Positions 1-12,177 are shown, numbered from the stretch's first letter. The stretch is DNA of 64,000 bases from Punica granatum (GCF_007655135.1 NC_045133.1:20743845-20807844); one strand, 5' to 3'. Numbers and translations are program-made. The notes: generated by a model from the sequence alone, not told the origin.

Positions 1-4
1 TGAT

Positions 5-1783
5 ATGTCTTTGAGAAGTGATGCATTTGATCCCGAGCGCTTTCGTGAGCTGTTGATTGCTGCCATTATTATGCATGATCTGCCTCTTGGCTTTGTGGAA
101 TATGCTGCAATTAGATCTATATTCTCATATTTGCGTGAGAATGTGCCTGTTATATCTCGGAACACTGTAAGGGTTGATGTACTGAAAGTTTATAAAAAGG
201 AAAAGGCACGGGTTAAGGGCTTGCTTGAGGAAGCAAGTGGTAGGATTTGTTTGACATCTGATTTGTGGACCTCAATTGCTACTGATGGGTATCTCTCTTT
301 GACCGCACATTTTATTGATAAAAATTGGATTTTGCAAAAGAGGATTCTGAATTTCTCACCGATGCCACCTCCACATACCGGTGTGGCATTAAGTAACAAG
401 ATTACCTCTTTGTTGGCTGAGTGGGGTATTGAGGGGAGATTGTTTTCTATTACTTTGGATAATGCCTCTGCCAATGACACTTTCGTGAGCTTGTTGAGAT
501 CGCATTTAAATTTGAATGATGCACTCCTAGCCAAAGGTGAATTCTTTCATCAACGATGTTGTGTCCATATCATTAATTTAATTGTACAAGATGGACTAAA
601 AGAGATTGATGTTGCGGTAGACAAAGTGCGGGAGAGTGTCAAGTATGTTAAGGGATCTCAAGTTAGAAAAGAAAAGTTTATTGAATGTGTGAAACTCTTC
701 TCTTTGAATTCAAAGAAAGGCTTGAGGCAAGATGTCCCTACTCGTTGGAATTCAACATATCTGATGCTTGAAAGTGCCTTCTATTATCGTCGTGCATTTT
801 GCTACCTAGAGTTAAGTGATTCCAATTATACAAATTGTCCTACCCCATTGTAGTGGTAGAAGATTGAGAAGATAAAGAAGTTCTTGGGGTTTTTTTTTTG
901 AGATCACGAACTTGTTTTCTGGGAGTAAGTATCCAACTGCAAATCTATTCTTTCCTTCCACTTTCAAAGCATATATGATGCTCAAGGAGTATGGTGATGG
1001 GATAGATGAATATTTGAGACCAATGTCATTGAGGATGCTTATGAAATTTGAAAAATATTGGTCTAAATTTTCAGTGATTTTATCGATTGCGGTGATATTG
1101 GACCCTAGGTATAAACTTGAGTTTGTGGATTGGAGTTACAGAAAGTTGTATGGTAGTCAATCTTCGGAATTTCAGACTGTTCGAGACAAATTATTCTCAT
1201 TTTATGAAGAATATACAGCACATGAGAAGGAGAATCGAACATTTGCATCAAAAGAGAAGGTAGTGCCGGATCCTGATCAAGAGTTCGAATCCGTAGATAT
1301 GCTGGAGGTAAAATTTTTAATGATGTTATGTGTTACTTTGTCAATATTTGTTTTGTTCTCCCCATATATTTTCATTTTCATGTTGTCAATTGCACTTGGA
1401 ATACTTTTATCATTGGTCTTTCCTTATTATTTTTAATTTTTTATCAGGAGTTCGATGATTATGCTGATAATGTGTATTCAGCATCTTCGAAAAAGTCCGA
1501 GTTAGAAAAGTACTTAGATGAAACGAGGAGCGATAGAAAGACAGACTTGGACATTCTTGAGTATTGGAAGATTAACTCTCAACGATATCCGACAGTTGCA
1601 AGGATGGCTCGTGATATTTTGAGCATTCCTATATCCACGGTTGCCTCCGAGGCAGCATTCAGCTGTGGAGGTCGTGTTCTTGATCAGTATCGGAGTTCTT
1701 TAAAACTTGACCTTGTGGAAGCACTCATGTGCTCTCGAGATTGGCTTTATGGATTAGTCGATAAGTTTACTTTTCAGATCTGA
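5..1783 (+). pseudogene. hAT transposase (RICESLEEPER/DAYSLEEPER-like), broken
   Basis: Exon 1 is open from 5 to 853 and resumes in another frame from about 912 to 1307. An intron runs 1308-1447 (GT...AG), and the last exon is 1448-1783. Visible landmarks are a first RNase-H-like aspartate in LTSDLWTS, a second in SITLDNASAND, the RWNSTY motif, and the C-terminal hAT dimerisation block (SIPISTVASEAAFSCGGRVL, then RSSL). Decay is clear between 851 and 911: two in-frame TAG stops, then a run of nine T residues that shifts the frame before the sequence continues with LFSGSKYPTANLFFPSTF. The N-terminal BED zinc finger is not in the window. In life the enzyme would cut and reinsert the element DNA in the nucleus. 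Recognition as hAT is firm; activity is very unlikely. Confidence 0.9.
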
Positions 1784-3504
1784 TTTGTACAGTTCTTTTG
1801 TTGATCTTTCTCTTTTTTGAATGTAGATGGTTGTGGAATTTCCGTGGATCAACTCACAGAGGATGTGATGAACTTAAATATTAGCGAGGAGCCATCAACT
1901 CAAAGGTCCAATACTGTGGTTAATTAAAGGAGAGATTAGCTATTGGGAACATCAACAGGTCTATGAAATGGAATATCTTTTGGTAAGAGTTATAGAACTC
2001 TATCGCTTTTGTATTCACAGTTGTTTGACTTGGGTTGGATTCTATTATCTTTTGCAGTTGTTTATGAACTGATGAATTCATAAATGAGCTACTTTGGTCA
2101 TCTAACAACCTCAGGCAGGCTGTTGGATTCTTGGTATGATGGATTTTTTTCCACCTTCTGAAATAGTTAAATAATTGGTTTCTTAGATGAGATGTGTTAC
2201 TATTCATTGCCTAAAGATACATCCATTTCTGGCTGTTATTGACTGGCCAAATAGAGATCCATTAAAAATATAACTTCGGCGATTTGTGTAGATATTCCCT
2301 ATAAATACTGTAAAATTGCATTTCCTTATCTGGGACTAGAGTTTGGTTAGGTGAGGACTTGGTGCGAGTGATCTCACGTAAGACAAAAAAAATTGTGTTT
2401 GCGCTGCCGTTGCTCCTTAGAGTTTATGAAGCTTTTTGAGTTTTAGAACATGTGACCGGCAAAAGTGCTTGGTTATTGCTGGGCTATTCTTCGTGTATAT
2501 GGAGCTTGGGAAAGTATTGCTTGGTTATTTGATAATTCTTGAGCTATTTGTTCTGCTTTTTCTGGAGGCTTTTGCATTGTAGACTTATGCCTGCAAGTAG
2601 CCCATCTTTATATAGTGGATGCCCCTCGAGTTACAGAGTCGCTACTTCTGTCTGTATTAAACTCTTTTTGTCTTGTTGGCCTTGGTTGGGCGGGGCCTTT
2701 GTTAGACACCAAATCCTCTTTCTTCTTTAAGTTGAAAGGAATTTTCTGCAGTGAGCCTAAACATAGACTTGCTTTTGTGTTCCTTTTTGTTCGTTCAGTT
2801 TACGATTGTGTTTGGTAACACCTAACTGTTTGACAGCTCAAAATATCTTTCTAGTATTGTCTCTCTCTCCCTCCCTTCCTCCTTCCTCATGCATTATGAA
2901 ACTTGTGCACTGGGAATCGTCTCTGTTGAACCCATATGTAAATCTTCGGGGGCTTAATCCTGTGAGAATGCTATAAGCATCTACATTGTACTATTGAAAA
3001 GATTTTGTTGACTTATCTGCTGAAAAGAGAACGGTTTGTCCCTGATATTGAGCATTTATGTATTCAGATACTGAGTGTCCAGTTGTTTATATCCAGATGT
3101 ACAAGAGCGAGAGCAACGGTGAAGGTGAGAGGCGTGATTCAATTGACCATCTCCTGGAGGAAACTGACGTTCCATACGATGAAGAGGAAAAAGTGTCGGA
3201 TGAAGAGTCTGAAGGAGAATCAGAAGACAGTTCATTTTTTAGTCTCGTTCATTACAGCTTTTCATTTGATGTCGTAAGCAAGACAGTTCATTTACTGGGT
3301 TGAATTTATGAACTGATGAATTCATTTTTGAGTCTCGTTCTTTGACATTGATGGCGGAACTCCTTAATGATTAAGTTGCCAGTGGAATTGTCAATGAACA
3401 TGTCGTGTTTGCATAATTCCGGAGCTAATTGTATTGGTAAGATCTGAATTGTATTGTTTGAAATTTTGTTGAGCTGCAGTGCAACTGTGCAATGCATGGA
3501 GGAA
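1784..3504. other. hAT internal non-coding region
   Basis: This lies between the transposase stop and the subterminal repeats. It has no recognised gene. A short direct repeat (aactgatgaattcat) occurs near 2070 and 3310, and a similar tttagtctcgttc phrase recurs near 3238 and 3330, suggesting local duplication. An 81-codon acidic open frame at 3058-3303, rich in Glu, Asp and Ser (EESEGESEDSS), has no family I recognise and may be a leftover exon or chance. Confidence 0.4.
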
Positions 3505-3920
3505 ATAAACGGATAAACGGGTCGTATAACGTGTCCGGATAAACGGGTCGTATAACGTGTCCGGGTAACCGGATTGAACGGGTAAATGGGTCGTGTAAAC
3601 GTGTCCGGTTAAATGGGTTTATCGGATAAACGGGTCGTGTAAACGTATACGGGTAATCGGGTTTATCGGATAAACGGGTCGTGTAAACGTGTCCGGGTAC
3701 CGGTTATAATCGTATCGTGTATTCGTGTACCTATTATGACACATTTCGATAAACGGGTTTAAACGTGTCGTGTACGGGTTGACACGAATATAACTGTGTC
3801 GTGTACGGGTTTTCAAAACCTGACCCGTTTAATAATCGTGTCGTGTACGAGTTATGACTTCGATAACACAAACCCGTTTAGACACGACACGTATAAACAC
3901 GACACGATACGAATTGCCGG
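3505..3920. repeat. hAT subterminal repeat block
   Basis: A phrase close to cgggtcgtgtaaacgtgtcc is repeated with variation many times from about 3510 to 3830. It then appears in inverted form (acacgacac, aacccgttt) up to 3920. Clusters of short motifs in both orientations next to the terminus are typical transposase-binding regions of plant hAT elements. The inverted part could pair with the direct part. Confidence 0.7.
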
Positions 3921-3925
3921 CCCTA
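3911..3925 (-). repeat. hAT 3' terminal inverted repeat
   Basis: The sequence gaattgccggcccta ends the repeat block; in reverse it begins TAGGGCCGGC, a common plant hAT end. Its partner is outside the window. Confidence 0.55.
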
Positions 3926-4685
3926 CTATACTGTCTGGTCTGTTGCTAAATTATTCATAGAGAATGGCTCATATTTAGATTCACTATTGTTATTACGGTT
4001 AATTCCCTCACCCACCAAAAAAAAAAAAAGGCACAAACTTTGCAGTTTGTATCCTTTCTAGTACGAATTTTCGGAGATTCCCAAAAAAAGTACCAACTTT
4101 GTAGTTTGTATCCTTTGTAGCACGAACTTTTAGAAATTACAAAAAAAAAAAGAGCACAAACTTTTGGTTTTGTATCACATCTAGCACGCGGTGACCCCCA
4201 CGGTGAGTTTTGATAGATTCCTCTGATGTGGATATTTAACGGCGCTCACGTGATTGATGGTAAATAACATGGCGAGTCTTCTACACTCCGAATGATGCCA
4301 CTGGCTCTGGTACCCACCAAGATTTGGACTCCTGAGGAAGGAGAAAATAATGAATTATCAGGAACCATAGGCAACATTATAGACTATTCTCAGGCTATGT
4401 TTGAGTTCAGAAAGTCTGACATTCTTTATGAGAAATACATTCATCTGCCTTTTCTAAGAAAACAAAGAAGAGGTGCTTTCAAAGCTCTTTCCCGTTATGT
4501 CTTCCTCGATAAGGAAAAACCATTAGGGAATGCACTTCCAAAATATGTCGCGATAAAAGCGTAGAACTTGTCATTTCTTCGCGTCTTCTTTAAATATTTG
4601 GAAAAGGAAAAACAGTATATATATTTCAATCCCATTTCTTCAACATCAAACAGCCCTAAGAATTGGTCGAACATTCAATATCAGT
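3926..4685. other. Intergenic; MULE-terminus-like repeats
   Basis: From about 4010 to 4200, a phrase of the type gcacaaacttt...tttgtatcctttctagcacg is repeated three times, each led by an A-run. It is followed by a block rich in acgtg and taacggcg motifs. This layout resembles the terminal region of the MULE at the right edge of the window (63066 onward). A 90-codon open frame (4292-4564) is not recognised and has no visible motif. No second terminus was found. Confidence 0.35.
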
Positions 4686-5099
4686 CTATGATGAATATGA
4701 ACTACGAGGAAAGCCAAAATCCCCAGTTACACCATGAATAGAGAGAACATTTGGAGGAGCACGTGATGCGGTAGCTCCAGGGATCCTCTTGTATGAAAAA
4801 GCATAGGCCCCACCTGCAAGTGCCATTGACATGAAGAACAAACCCGCCGCAAGACAATCCACGCACGTCTTGAGACAATCCTTCGATATGCCCATTCCAA
4901 GTTTCGACCTCTCCAAGTGGTTTTCATCTTATGTTAGGGCAAGCTCTGCCTCTTTCAGCTTCATCTTCTTCCTTAAGAAGCTGAGCTCCAAAGTCTTCAG
5001 GTCATTTGACCGACTCTGCTCTATCACAGATTTCTCGAATGGGCTATATACATGGGGCGCTGGTGGAAAATGGGCTGCGATATGCTTCAAGTAATACAC
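4686..5099 (-). pseudogene. CPR5: CPR5-like gene fragment, truncated with internal stop
   Basis: Read on the minus strand from about 5099, the frame gives FEKSVIEQSRSNDLKTLELS, then a Lys/Glu-rich helix (RKKMKLKEAELAL), a TAA stop at 4929-4931, and in the same frame HLERSKLGMGISK followed by CVDCLAAGLFFMSMALAGGA and YAFSYKRI. This order matches the coiled-coil and first membrane segment of plant CPR5, a nuclear-envelope/nuclear-pore membrane protein that restrains immunity and cell death. The conserved stretch expected between GISK and the CVDCL segment is missing, and so are the other membrane segments. The tail to the stop at 4686-4688 is not recognisable. It is a relic: partial, with one nonsense codon and an internal deletion. 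The family assignment rests on recalled sequence similarity. Confidence 0.6.
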
Positions 5100-7665
5100 G
5101 CTAGCTTATTTGCGGGCACATGTGGACTGATTTCTGGGTGATATTCATTAAATCTGCTGATTGAATATATTGAATATCCTCAAAGTTTTGCATTGTCTCT
5201 TCACAATCATCTCTGATCCAAGAATTGCCCGGGCAACCGCCGTGCTCCATAGTCGGGACTCCAATAGCTGTTCGAGAGGATGAATCATGCATCGGTCCCA
5301 TGGTCCCTTAAAGTGCTCTCGAGAGAAGTTCTCACAGCTCATTGAGATGATAAATCATTTATCACTTATCAGCCTAAGGGTCCTTAAAGTGCTCCCAAGA
5401 GACCGCTCAAAATTATCGGCAAAGCCAGAGAGTTTATCGCCGGAAACATGTTATTGGACCATCAGCTAAAAACAGAAGGCACCCGATTTACTACTTCAGT
5501 ATCTTGACCTAACATAGAATTCCCACAAACCACAGAAGGAACGCAACCTGTAAATTGGAAGAGTCGATGCAGGAGACAGCAGCATAAGGTCGCTCTTACA
5601 TTTGATAATGATTATCTGACAGCGCAAGTGGGAATCTGCGAGTCAAGTGGTACGTTGGAGGCAAGGAAGCATATCAGTGAGTAGATCAAGAATATTCACT
5701 CTCATACAGTCCCTGGACTGTTATGGGCTTGCTCAGAGGGGCTGGGTCGCTCAGGGGCAAAAAATTCAGGATTGGCCCATAAAGAAAACTCGAGTCGTAT
5801 ATGAAATTATTAATTGCAAAAGAAAGTTGGATGAAGTGCATACACACACTTATCTACATATCTATATATGTTATATCATATAATCATACGTAGTGGGTGT
5901 AGTTTCACCTACCAAAAAAGGGAGAAAAAAGAAAGTATTAGATACTATGATTTCTATTTCTCTCTAGTCGGCCTATGGACCTCCATTGTAATCTTAAAAA
6001 AAAAAAAAGCATTGTTATGCACTCGTGCCAACAGAATTATTACTTCATAGAAAAGAAAATGTTCGCGCGTTGTCACGGATTATTTTCAAGATAATATTAT
6101 TCTCAAATCCATTCAATTTATACTAAATTTAAAGTTATTTATATTTTCTATATATTCTTTATCTCATTATTTCCTAGCATGATCCTCGCCTATTTCTCCT
6201 CTGTATAATTCAAATCATATCAAACTAATGAACTGTATTAGGGTGTTTGAATATGATCTCAAATGAAGTAAAAATATTTCTGTAAAGTAAATACAAACTT
6301 AGAGAAACTATAGAAATGTAGAGCATTCAAACCAATATAGCTTGTTTTTGCATAAAAGTATAATAACTTGTCGAGCGGAATATTATAAGTTCTTTTGTCA
6401 TTTTCACAAAGTTATAGGCAATTTTCGGGAAAAAGAAATATTTAAAGGAAAGTTAAAAAAACTTTTATGAAGAAATATATGGAAAATTTTAGATAAAATA
6501 TAAAAAAAAATAGAAGTAGCTAATGAGTTAGTGGCACATGCCAAGCAAAAGAACTCTGAAACTCTTCTTTTAATTTATGTACATAGATGTATTAGGATAT
6601 AAATATAATCTGGGATGGATAAGGGAGTCATGAGGGTCGCAGTTGCTGCCTAAAATTTTGATATTATATGAAAAATTGTAAGCTTAACTTTCATTTTTAG
6701 TGAAATTACTTATATTTACTTCATAATTCGGTAAAGTTACTTTTCCTTTTGTCCACCCCAATGGCTTGCCCTCCCGATCAAAATCTGCATCCGTCCCTGA
6801 ATATAAATGCAAATTATTCATGATTCATATATCAATTGTTGCTCGGTGTGCGTCGGCATTCGTTGTGTGGCATTTTGATAAAATTTAGCACCTCACATTA
6901 GTTACCTCAATACTGGGACGAACCAAACAGGATGTAAAAAAGAGCGGTTGACTTTCCTAAAATTTTGACAATGAAAAATTAGGAATGTGTTTGGTTTTTG
7001 AGTTGAGTTGAGTTGAGTTGAATTTTAATTTTAATTGGTTTGTAATGATTGTACTATTGAATTATGAGAAAAAGTGTGAAAAAATAATTAATAGTTGAGA
7101 GAAAGTAATGATTAAGTAATGATTGTGTTGTTGAATTGTAAAAAAAGTAATGAATAGTTGAGAGAATTTAGTATTAAAAATTGAATTGAATGGTTAAAAA
7201 AATGAAAAAATAATGATTGTGTTGATAAGTTGAGTTGAGTAAAGTTGAAAATTTTTTAAAAATCAATTTTAAATGAAATTAATTTCTTATATTCTATTCC
7301 CCTCAAACTAAAACAATTCATCTTCCTATTCGCGCTTCAAGAGTCTTGATCCAAATTTTAGGTCCCTCCATGCCTTCATGTGTAATTTTTTGCACCGACT
7401 TTTCTTTAGTTTTCAATTTTTTTTTTTCTTATAAAAAAAGTTTTTCAAATTACATGATATTAGCTGCCAAGCCCAGAAGACGACATTAAAACGATATTCA
7501 CTCGATATAAAAGGAGCCAATATGGATGTCATGCTTTATCATTAGAGTTATATGCAATCTGTATTCGCTAAAGTAAGAAATCACATCACAATTTGAGAAA
7601 AAAGCAATCACACCACGAGAATTAATAACCAGCTATGGATTCAATATATTTTTTTAAGGTCCATA

Positions 7666-7696
<31 letters not shown>

Positions 7697-8442
7697 ACTA
7701 GGTAGAGGTCCCTGCAGCGTAATATGTGTTATCAAGAAAATGGTTAATCTACTAAAAAAATCTCTGTAACTTTCGATAAATTATTTAATATTTATCCACG
7801 AACTAAGAAATTTTTTTATATTTTAAGAATATATAATTGAAATTTGTTCGCAATTTTTGATAGAATAATCGAATTTGATGATTATTCTAAGAATAAAATA
7901 ATTTAAAAATCGACGGACCTATTTAGAGAGTTAAGGGTTAGATAAGTGAGGAAAATATTTCTTCCCCAATACCGCTACTGGCCATGGGCATGAAGCCATC
8001 CTACGGAGATGCAGTTGGCAGCCGTAATGTTCGTGGCATGAACTCACAGCGGTAGAATAATGAAAGGGCAAATACCGAATTTGGTGTGATCCTAATTCCT
8101 CGAAGAGAGGGCATGAACGACACTGGTGGCTATGGCATGATGCTTCCTCAAGAAGAGGGTGGAAGTAGCAATGAATGGCTTTCAGTCAGTTGACATGTAA
8201 AACGTAGATACTTAAAAGAATATACATTGAATCAAATGTCAAGAAAAACGAGGTAACATTTCTATAAAAGAAGTGAAAAATCATTTGCATGGAGAGTTGA
8301 GAACCCGTCATTGACAGCTTCACGATGTTGCTGCTCAGCTTTTATATTCTTATAATTGAGCTATAAAAATTCGACGGCCTTCATTTTTTTTATATGATTT
8401 CCATTTAATGTAGTGTTCTAATAATAATCTTAAGAGTTTTAA
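5100..8442. other. Gene-poor intergenic DNA
   Basis: No convincing gene. It contains a SINE-like tail (about 5945-6012, ending cctccattgtaatctt plus an A-run), and a degenerate ttgagttgagttgag stretch around 6995-7260 that may be part of an old small element (a distant inverse, ctcaaactaaaaca, lies near 7302). There is an (AT)n microsatellite at about 7664-7698. Short open frames upstream of the CPR5-like fragment (5101-5342, minus) could be more of that relic, but I cannot match them. Confidence 0.4.
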
Positions 8443-8680
8443 GGGTCGTTTGAATTCAGAGTTAAAGTTATTTTGATTTTGATATTGATTGTGAAAAAGG
8501 ACAAATGAGATGTGATTATAAATTTGACTTGAGAAACGTGTGTTTTTGTTGTGTAGTGTGTTGAGTTAAAGTTAAAGTTAAAATTTTTGAATTGAGAAAT
8601 GTATACTTTTGTTATGTAGTGTGTTGAATTAAAGTTAAAATTAAAGTTAAAATCAAGAATCTTTGAATCCAAACGGGACA
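8443..8680. mobile_element. MITE-like element with imperfect inverted termini
   Basis: The left end reads gggtcgtttgaattcaga. The right end reads ctttgaatccaaacgggac, which in reverse is gtcccgtttggattcaaag, so the ends form an imperfect inverted repeat. Internally, a ~64-bp segment (gagaaacgtgtg...gttgagttaaagtt and gagaaatgtata...gttgaattaaagtt) is tandemly duplicated. No coding capacity. A clear target duplication was not seen, so the superfamily is open. Confidence 0.5.
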
Positions 8681-9534
8681 TTAGTTTTTCTTCGTAGAAG
8701 TGATATATATATATATATATATATATATAAATTAGAGTTGCAGTTAGCTGACAGAAAATAAATGGTCAAGTGATAGCTTCATTTGGAAGTCTATTGGTGC
8801 ATTAAATATCTGTTAAAAAGTCGTGGAAATCTAGTTTCCAGTCTAACAAACCGTGCATAAATTAGGGGAAGTTATTGAATAATTTCCGTCACATCACGTG
8901 AAAAAACATCAATCAAATTATATAAAATTAAAAATTTAATATTAATCACTCGAATAATTATTATAATTATTTTTTATTAAAGAATCCTTATAGATTTTTT
9001 CTTATCACGCCATTTGAGGTAACATCATCTAAAATTTTCGCCAAAATTAGAGTCTTCCGGAGGAAGTTATTGCCATGTTACTCTCCCAGACTGTACAGCA
9101 CAAATCGAGAAGGCAATATTCGGTTGGCCTTCACTGCTTTTCCGGGCATTGGTAAACTCCTACCTGGCATATTGTACAGTTTCAGCTCGGGATCGAGTTC
9201 TCTATCTTTTATCTTGGCTTTAATATATCTCGGGTGGACTCCTACGATAAATCGAGTCGTGTTTTCGATTTCTCTTGGTCCATTTTTTAAGTCTTCCTTC
9301 TCTTCCGACATCGACATCCCCATCACAATCAACATCAAATTCGTTCCTCTAATTCCTCGGAACCGCGTACACACGATATAAATCCCCATTTCCAGGCAAC
9401 TATTAATTTAGGAAACAATTTTCGTTCGATCGGGACCATGATGAATCTGGACAATTCTTATTCTTTGTCCACTGGTGTGGTGTTTTTTTCTTAATGATCT
9501 TTATCTTGATATATTCCACTCTTGGGCTGTCTTC
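8681..9534. other. Intergenic; (AT)n microsatellite and unassigned open stretch
   Basis: An (AT)n run lies at about 8702-8729. From 9066 to 9389 the DNA is less AT-rich and open on both strands (103 codons each). The minus reading contains DRELDPELKLYNMPGRSLPM, which looks protein-like, but I cannot assign it. It may be a gene relic. Confidence 0.3.
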
Positions 9535-9536
9535 CA

Positions 9537-9547
9537 TATCATATAAA
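9537..9547 (+). promoter_or_regulatory. TATA box of the thioredoxin-like gene
   Basis: The phrase atcatataaagcc lies about 50 bases before the start codon at 9593. Position and sequence fit a TATA box with a short 5' UTR. Confidence 0.5.
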
Positions 9548-9592
9548 GCCAGAAGAAGGAAAAGGAGACTATACACATTTCTCCGTTAGGTG

Positions 9593-10912
9593 ATGATGTT
9601 GCTCCGATCAGCTCTTTCCCTTCTCTTCCTCCTTGCTGTGGTCCGATCCCAGTCCTTGCCGCCGGCGAAGTATGATGGGTTCGTGTACACTAAGGGTCGG
9701 GTCGATCCGGATCCGGTTGCTATCGAGGCGTTCCTGGACCCGCTCTGCCCCTACAGCAGGGACTCCTGGCCGTCGCTGAAGAAGACCGTGGCCCACTATG
9801 GCCGCCGCGTCTGGCTCATCGTCCACCTCCTCCCCTTACCGTCAGTAACTTATATAACAACTGATCTCCGATTGATTTTCTGAGAAATTCTCTTGCTTGG
9901 CTGGGGGATCTGGTGAATAGCAGAAGCATCCAATTGGACGCATTATTTTCATTTTGTTTAGTAATTCCTGGTACTTCGATGTCAAAAGTTATTTCACAAA
10001 AATACTTTGGGAAACATGATCCTGCTAGGTCGTACGAAATTTTGCCCGTTACGATAGGAACTTTATGATATTTTTCAGTATAAAATTTTGTTCAATTTGG
10101 TCTAGTTAATCAAAATCGTTGTGATCGGACCAATTGCTCCTACGGGATTGAAAATCTGATTGCTGCATCTGATGGCACTGCTCGAACTACTCTGCCACTC
10201 TTGCCGTTTATCTGAAGTCAGTAACATATCTTGTCCGATACTCGCGCAGTTACCATGACAATGCATATGCAGCATCTCGTGCATTGCACATCGTCAATAA
10301 GCTCAATAGCTCGGGTACGTTCCCCTTGCTGGAGCTATTCTTCAAGCACCAGGTCCGTACCGATCTCCATACAATGTTCGAGATTAATTCGACTTTGATC
10401 CCATGATTGTTCTTTCCTTTTTTCCTTTTCCTTTTGCTCTTTCTGCAAATTGAATGTTTCAAATGTGATCAAACAGGAGAGATTCTATGGCGCCCAAACC
10501 ATCAACAAGACGAGGGCCTCCGTCATAAAAGACATACAGAGGTTGGCATCCAAAGTAGCTGATTGCTCGGGAGTCGAGGCGGGTTTCAACGACAGGCAAA
10601 CCGATCTCAGGACAAGGGTGTCCTTCAAGGTAATTTGATTGCCAAAACCGAACACCAACACAGGAAACTTCAATCCGAGACAAAATCTCGTGATTAATTT
10701 GTCGGAAGTATCCTTATTCTATATCTTGCTCGTGCAAATCCACTGACCCGGGGGACTCTCCTTTTGTTGAGCAGTATAGTGCTTCGAGAGGAGTTTACGG
10801 TACTCCGACGTTCTTCCTCAATGGGTTCCTTGTGCCTGACAACGGCTCAACGATAGATTACAACGGTTGGAGACACCTCATCGACCCGCTTCTTTCATCG
10901 AGGGAGGCTTGA
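9593..10912 (+). CDS. Secreted DsbA/thioredoxin-fold protein (At1g76020/At1g20225-like)
   Basis: Four exons: 9593-9840, 10250-10352, 10477-10629 and 10775-10912, giving 213 residues with all phases consistent. The start is the first ATG of two in a row, and is followed by a signal peptide (LLRSALSLLFLLAVVRSQS), so the product should enter the secretory pathway. The fold is indicated by EAFLDPLCPYSRDSWPSLKK near residue 45-65 and, in the last exon, GVYGTPTFFLNG, the cis-proline region of DsbA-like proteins. The usual CxxC pair is reduced to a single cysteine (CPYS), so a classical dithiol oxidoreductase activity is doubtful; the related plant proteins I recall share this. The substrate is unknown. 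The Alba, RPN3 and expansin genes downstream match a conserved Arabidopsis neighbourhood, which supports orthology. Confidence 0.88.
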
Positions 10913-11944
10913 GCAATTATATTGATACACGTTTTCCTTGATGATCAGACTACCGTTGTTTACGATAATCGTAGTCGTGTTTACTATTTGATCATGGAAG
11001 GTGACATGCCTATGCACGCAACCACGGTGGGTGTTGATGAATAAGTATCTTCTTGTGGTTTGTTGATCCAATTTGGTTTAACTTGTAAATGCGAACCAGA
11101 CGGCATTTGGTACTTGGTAGCCTTTTACTTTTCCGTTTTTGTAAAACTAGATCGATTACTCGACTTTTATAAGTTTTCGACTTTATTATATTAACTAACA
11201 CAACTTTCTAAATAAAATAATGTGTTAAAAGTTTTCAAATGTATGTAAAGCTTCTTTTGTAAAAATTAAAAGCTATAATTTTAGTAAGAATTATGAATTG
11301 ATAAATTATATATATATATATAAAAAGCAATAACTTTATTCAACGTTATTATATGAATAAACATAAACATGAGATGTAATATGAAACTAAATTGAATTCT
11401 TAGTGAATGGATTTTACTCGTAGGATAAGTGTTAGAAACTTAGTGAATTGACTCCTGGAGCTGCGCTGACACTCAAACGAAATTAATCAAAACCAGTAGG
11501 CTGAGGATATAACCAAACATATATAACGAGGGCAATGATGTATCAATAAGACTGCGATTCAAGATGTGATTCATCCTCTGCGATAAGGCAACTATGAGTA
11601 ACTCAATTATGTCATTTTCCATGTGGAACGCCGAGAGATTCACTTTTATATAAAATCAGTGATTACATATATAACTGCATACACTCTGATAGTTTTACAT
11701 CTACGACGTGACTAACTCTCTTGACGTACGATGTTTTTTATTAATTTAAATTTGATCCAAAATTTTTAATATTATTATCCATGCTGGTATATAAAGTTAC
11801 CAGGAATTATTGGTCTTGCTTCTATTTCCGACTTTACCCCTATAGAATTTCTCTCCACCTCGCTTGTCAGACATTCTTAAAATACTTCTAAGACCTTTTA
11901 TCTGAAAAAAGGACTAAGTATAAAGTTGTAAAACCAACCCACCT

Positions 11945-12125
11945 TTTTCTTCTTCTTATTTTCAATTACAAGAGAGGCCTATAGATCTAATATAATAAAA
12001 TTATAATTATAATAACTAATAAAATGGTAATATATAGTCTCATAATGAGTATCTAACCCATAACCTTTTGATTACCAGATAAAAATATGCGCAATTGCGC
12101 TACATTTATCTTTTTATTTTTTATT
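11945..12125 (-). mobile_element. tRNA-derived SINE, minus strand
   Basis: On the minus strand the head reads tagcgcaattgcgcat (box A-like), then a tggtaatcaaaaggttatggg stretch in the box B position, and the tail reads ggcctctcttgtaattgaaaa. The same tail style (tgtaaycgaaaaa) closes the other copies in the window. It faces the copy at 12178-12330 head to head. Confidence 0.55.
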
Positions 12126-12177
12126 TATTCATTTTTTGCATTTTATTATTTACTTAAAAATCACCACTAACTATCAA

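Larger units (their letters stand above)
1..3925 (+). mobile_element. hAT-superfamily DNA transposon, 3' part, decayed
   Basis: The left end lies outside the window. The element is recognised from a hAT transposase coding region (5-1783), a long block of short subterminal repeats (about 3505-3920) and a terminal motif that reads TAGGGCCGGCAATTCG inward from position 3925. Plant hAT elements typically combine a short terminal inverted repeat with dense subterminal repeats, and make 8-bp target duplications. The 8 bases to the right are ctatactg, but the matching copy would lie outside the window. The transposase carries stops and a frameshift, so this copy is not autonomous. The exact end is an inference from the motif. 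Confidence 0.75.

Noticed and set aside
190..534. 114-codon open frame on the minus strand
   Set aside because: It is a shadow of the hAT transposase coding frame.
4292..4564. 90-codon open frame
   Set aside because: No recognisable motif, no splice context, and surrounded by repeat DNA; kept only as a note in the intergenic entry.
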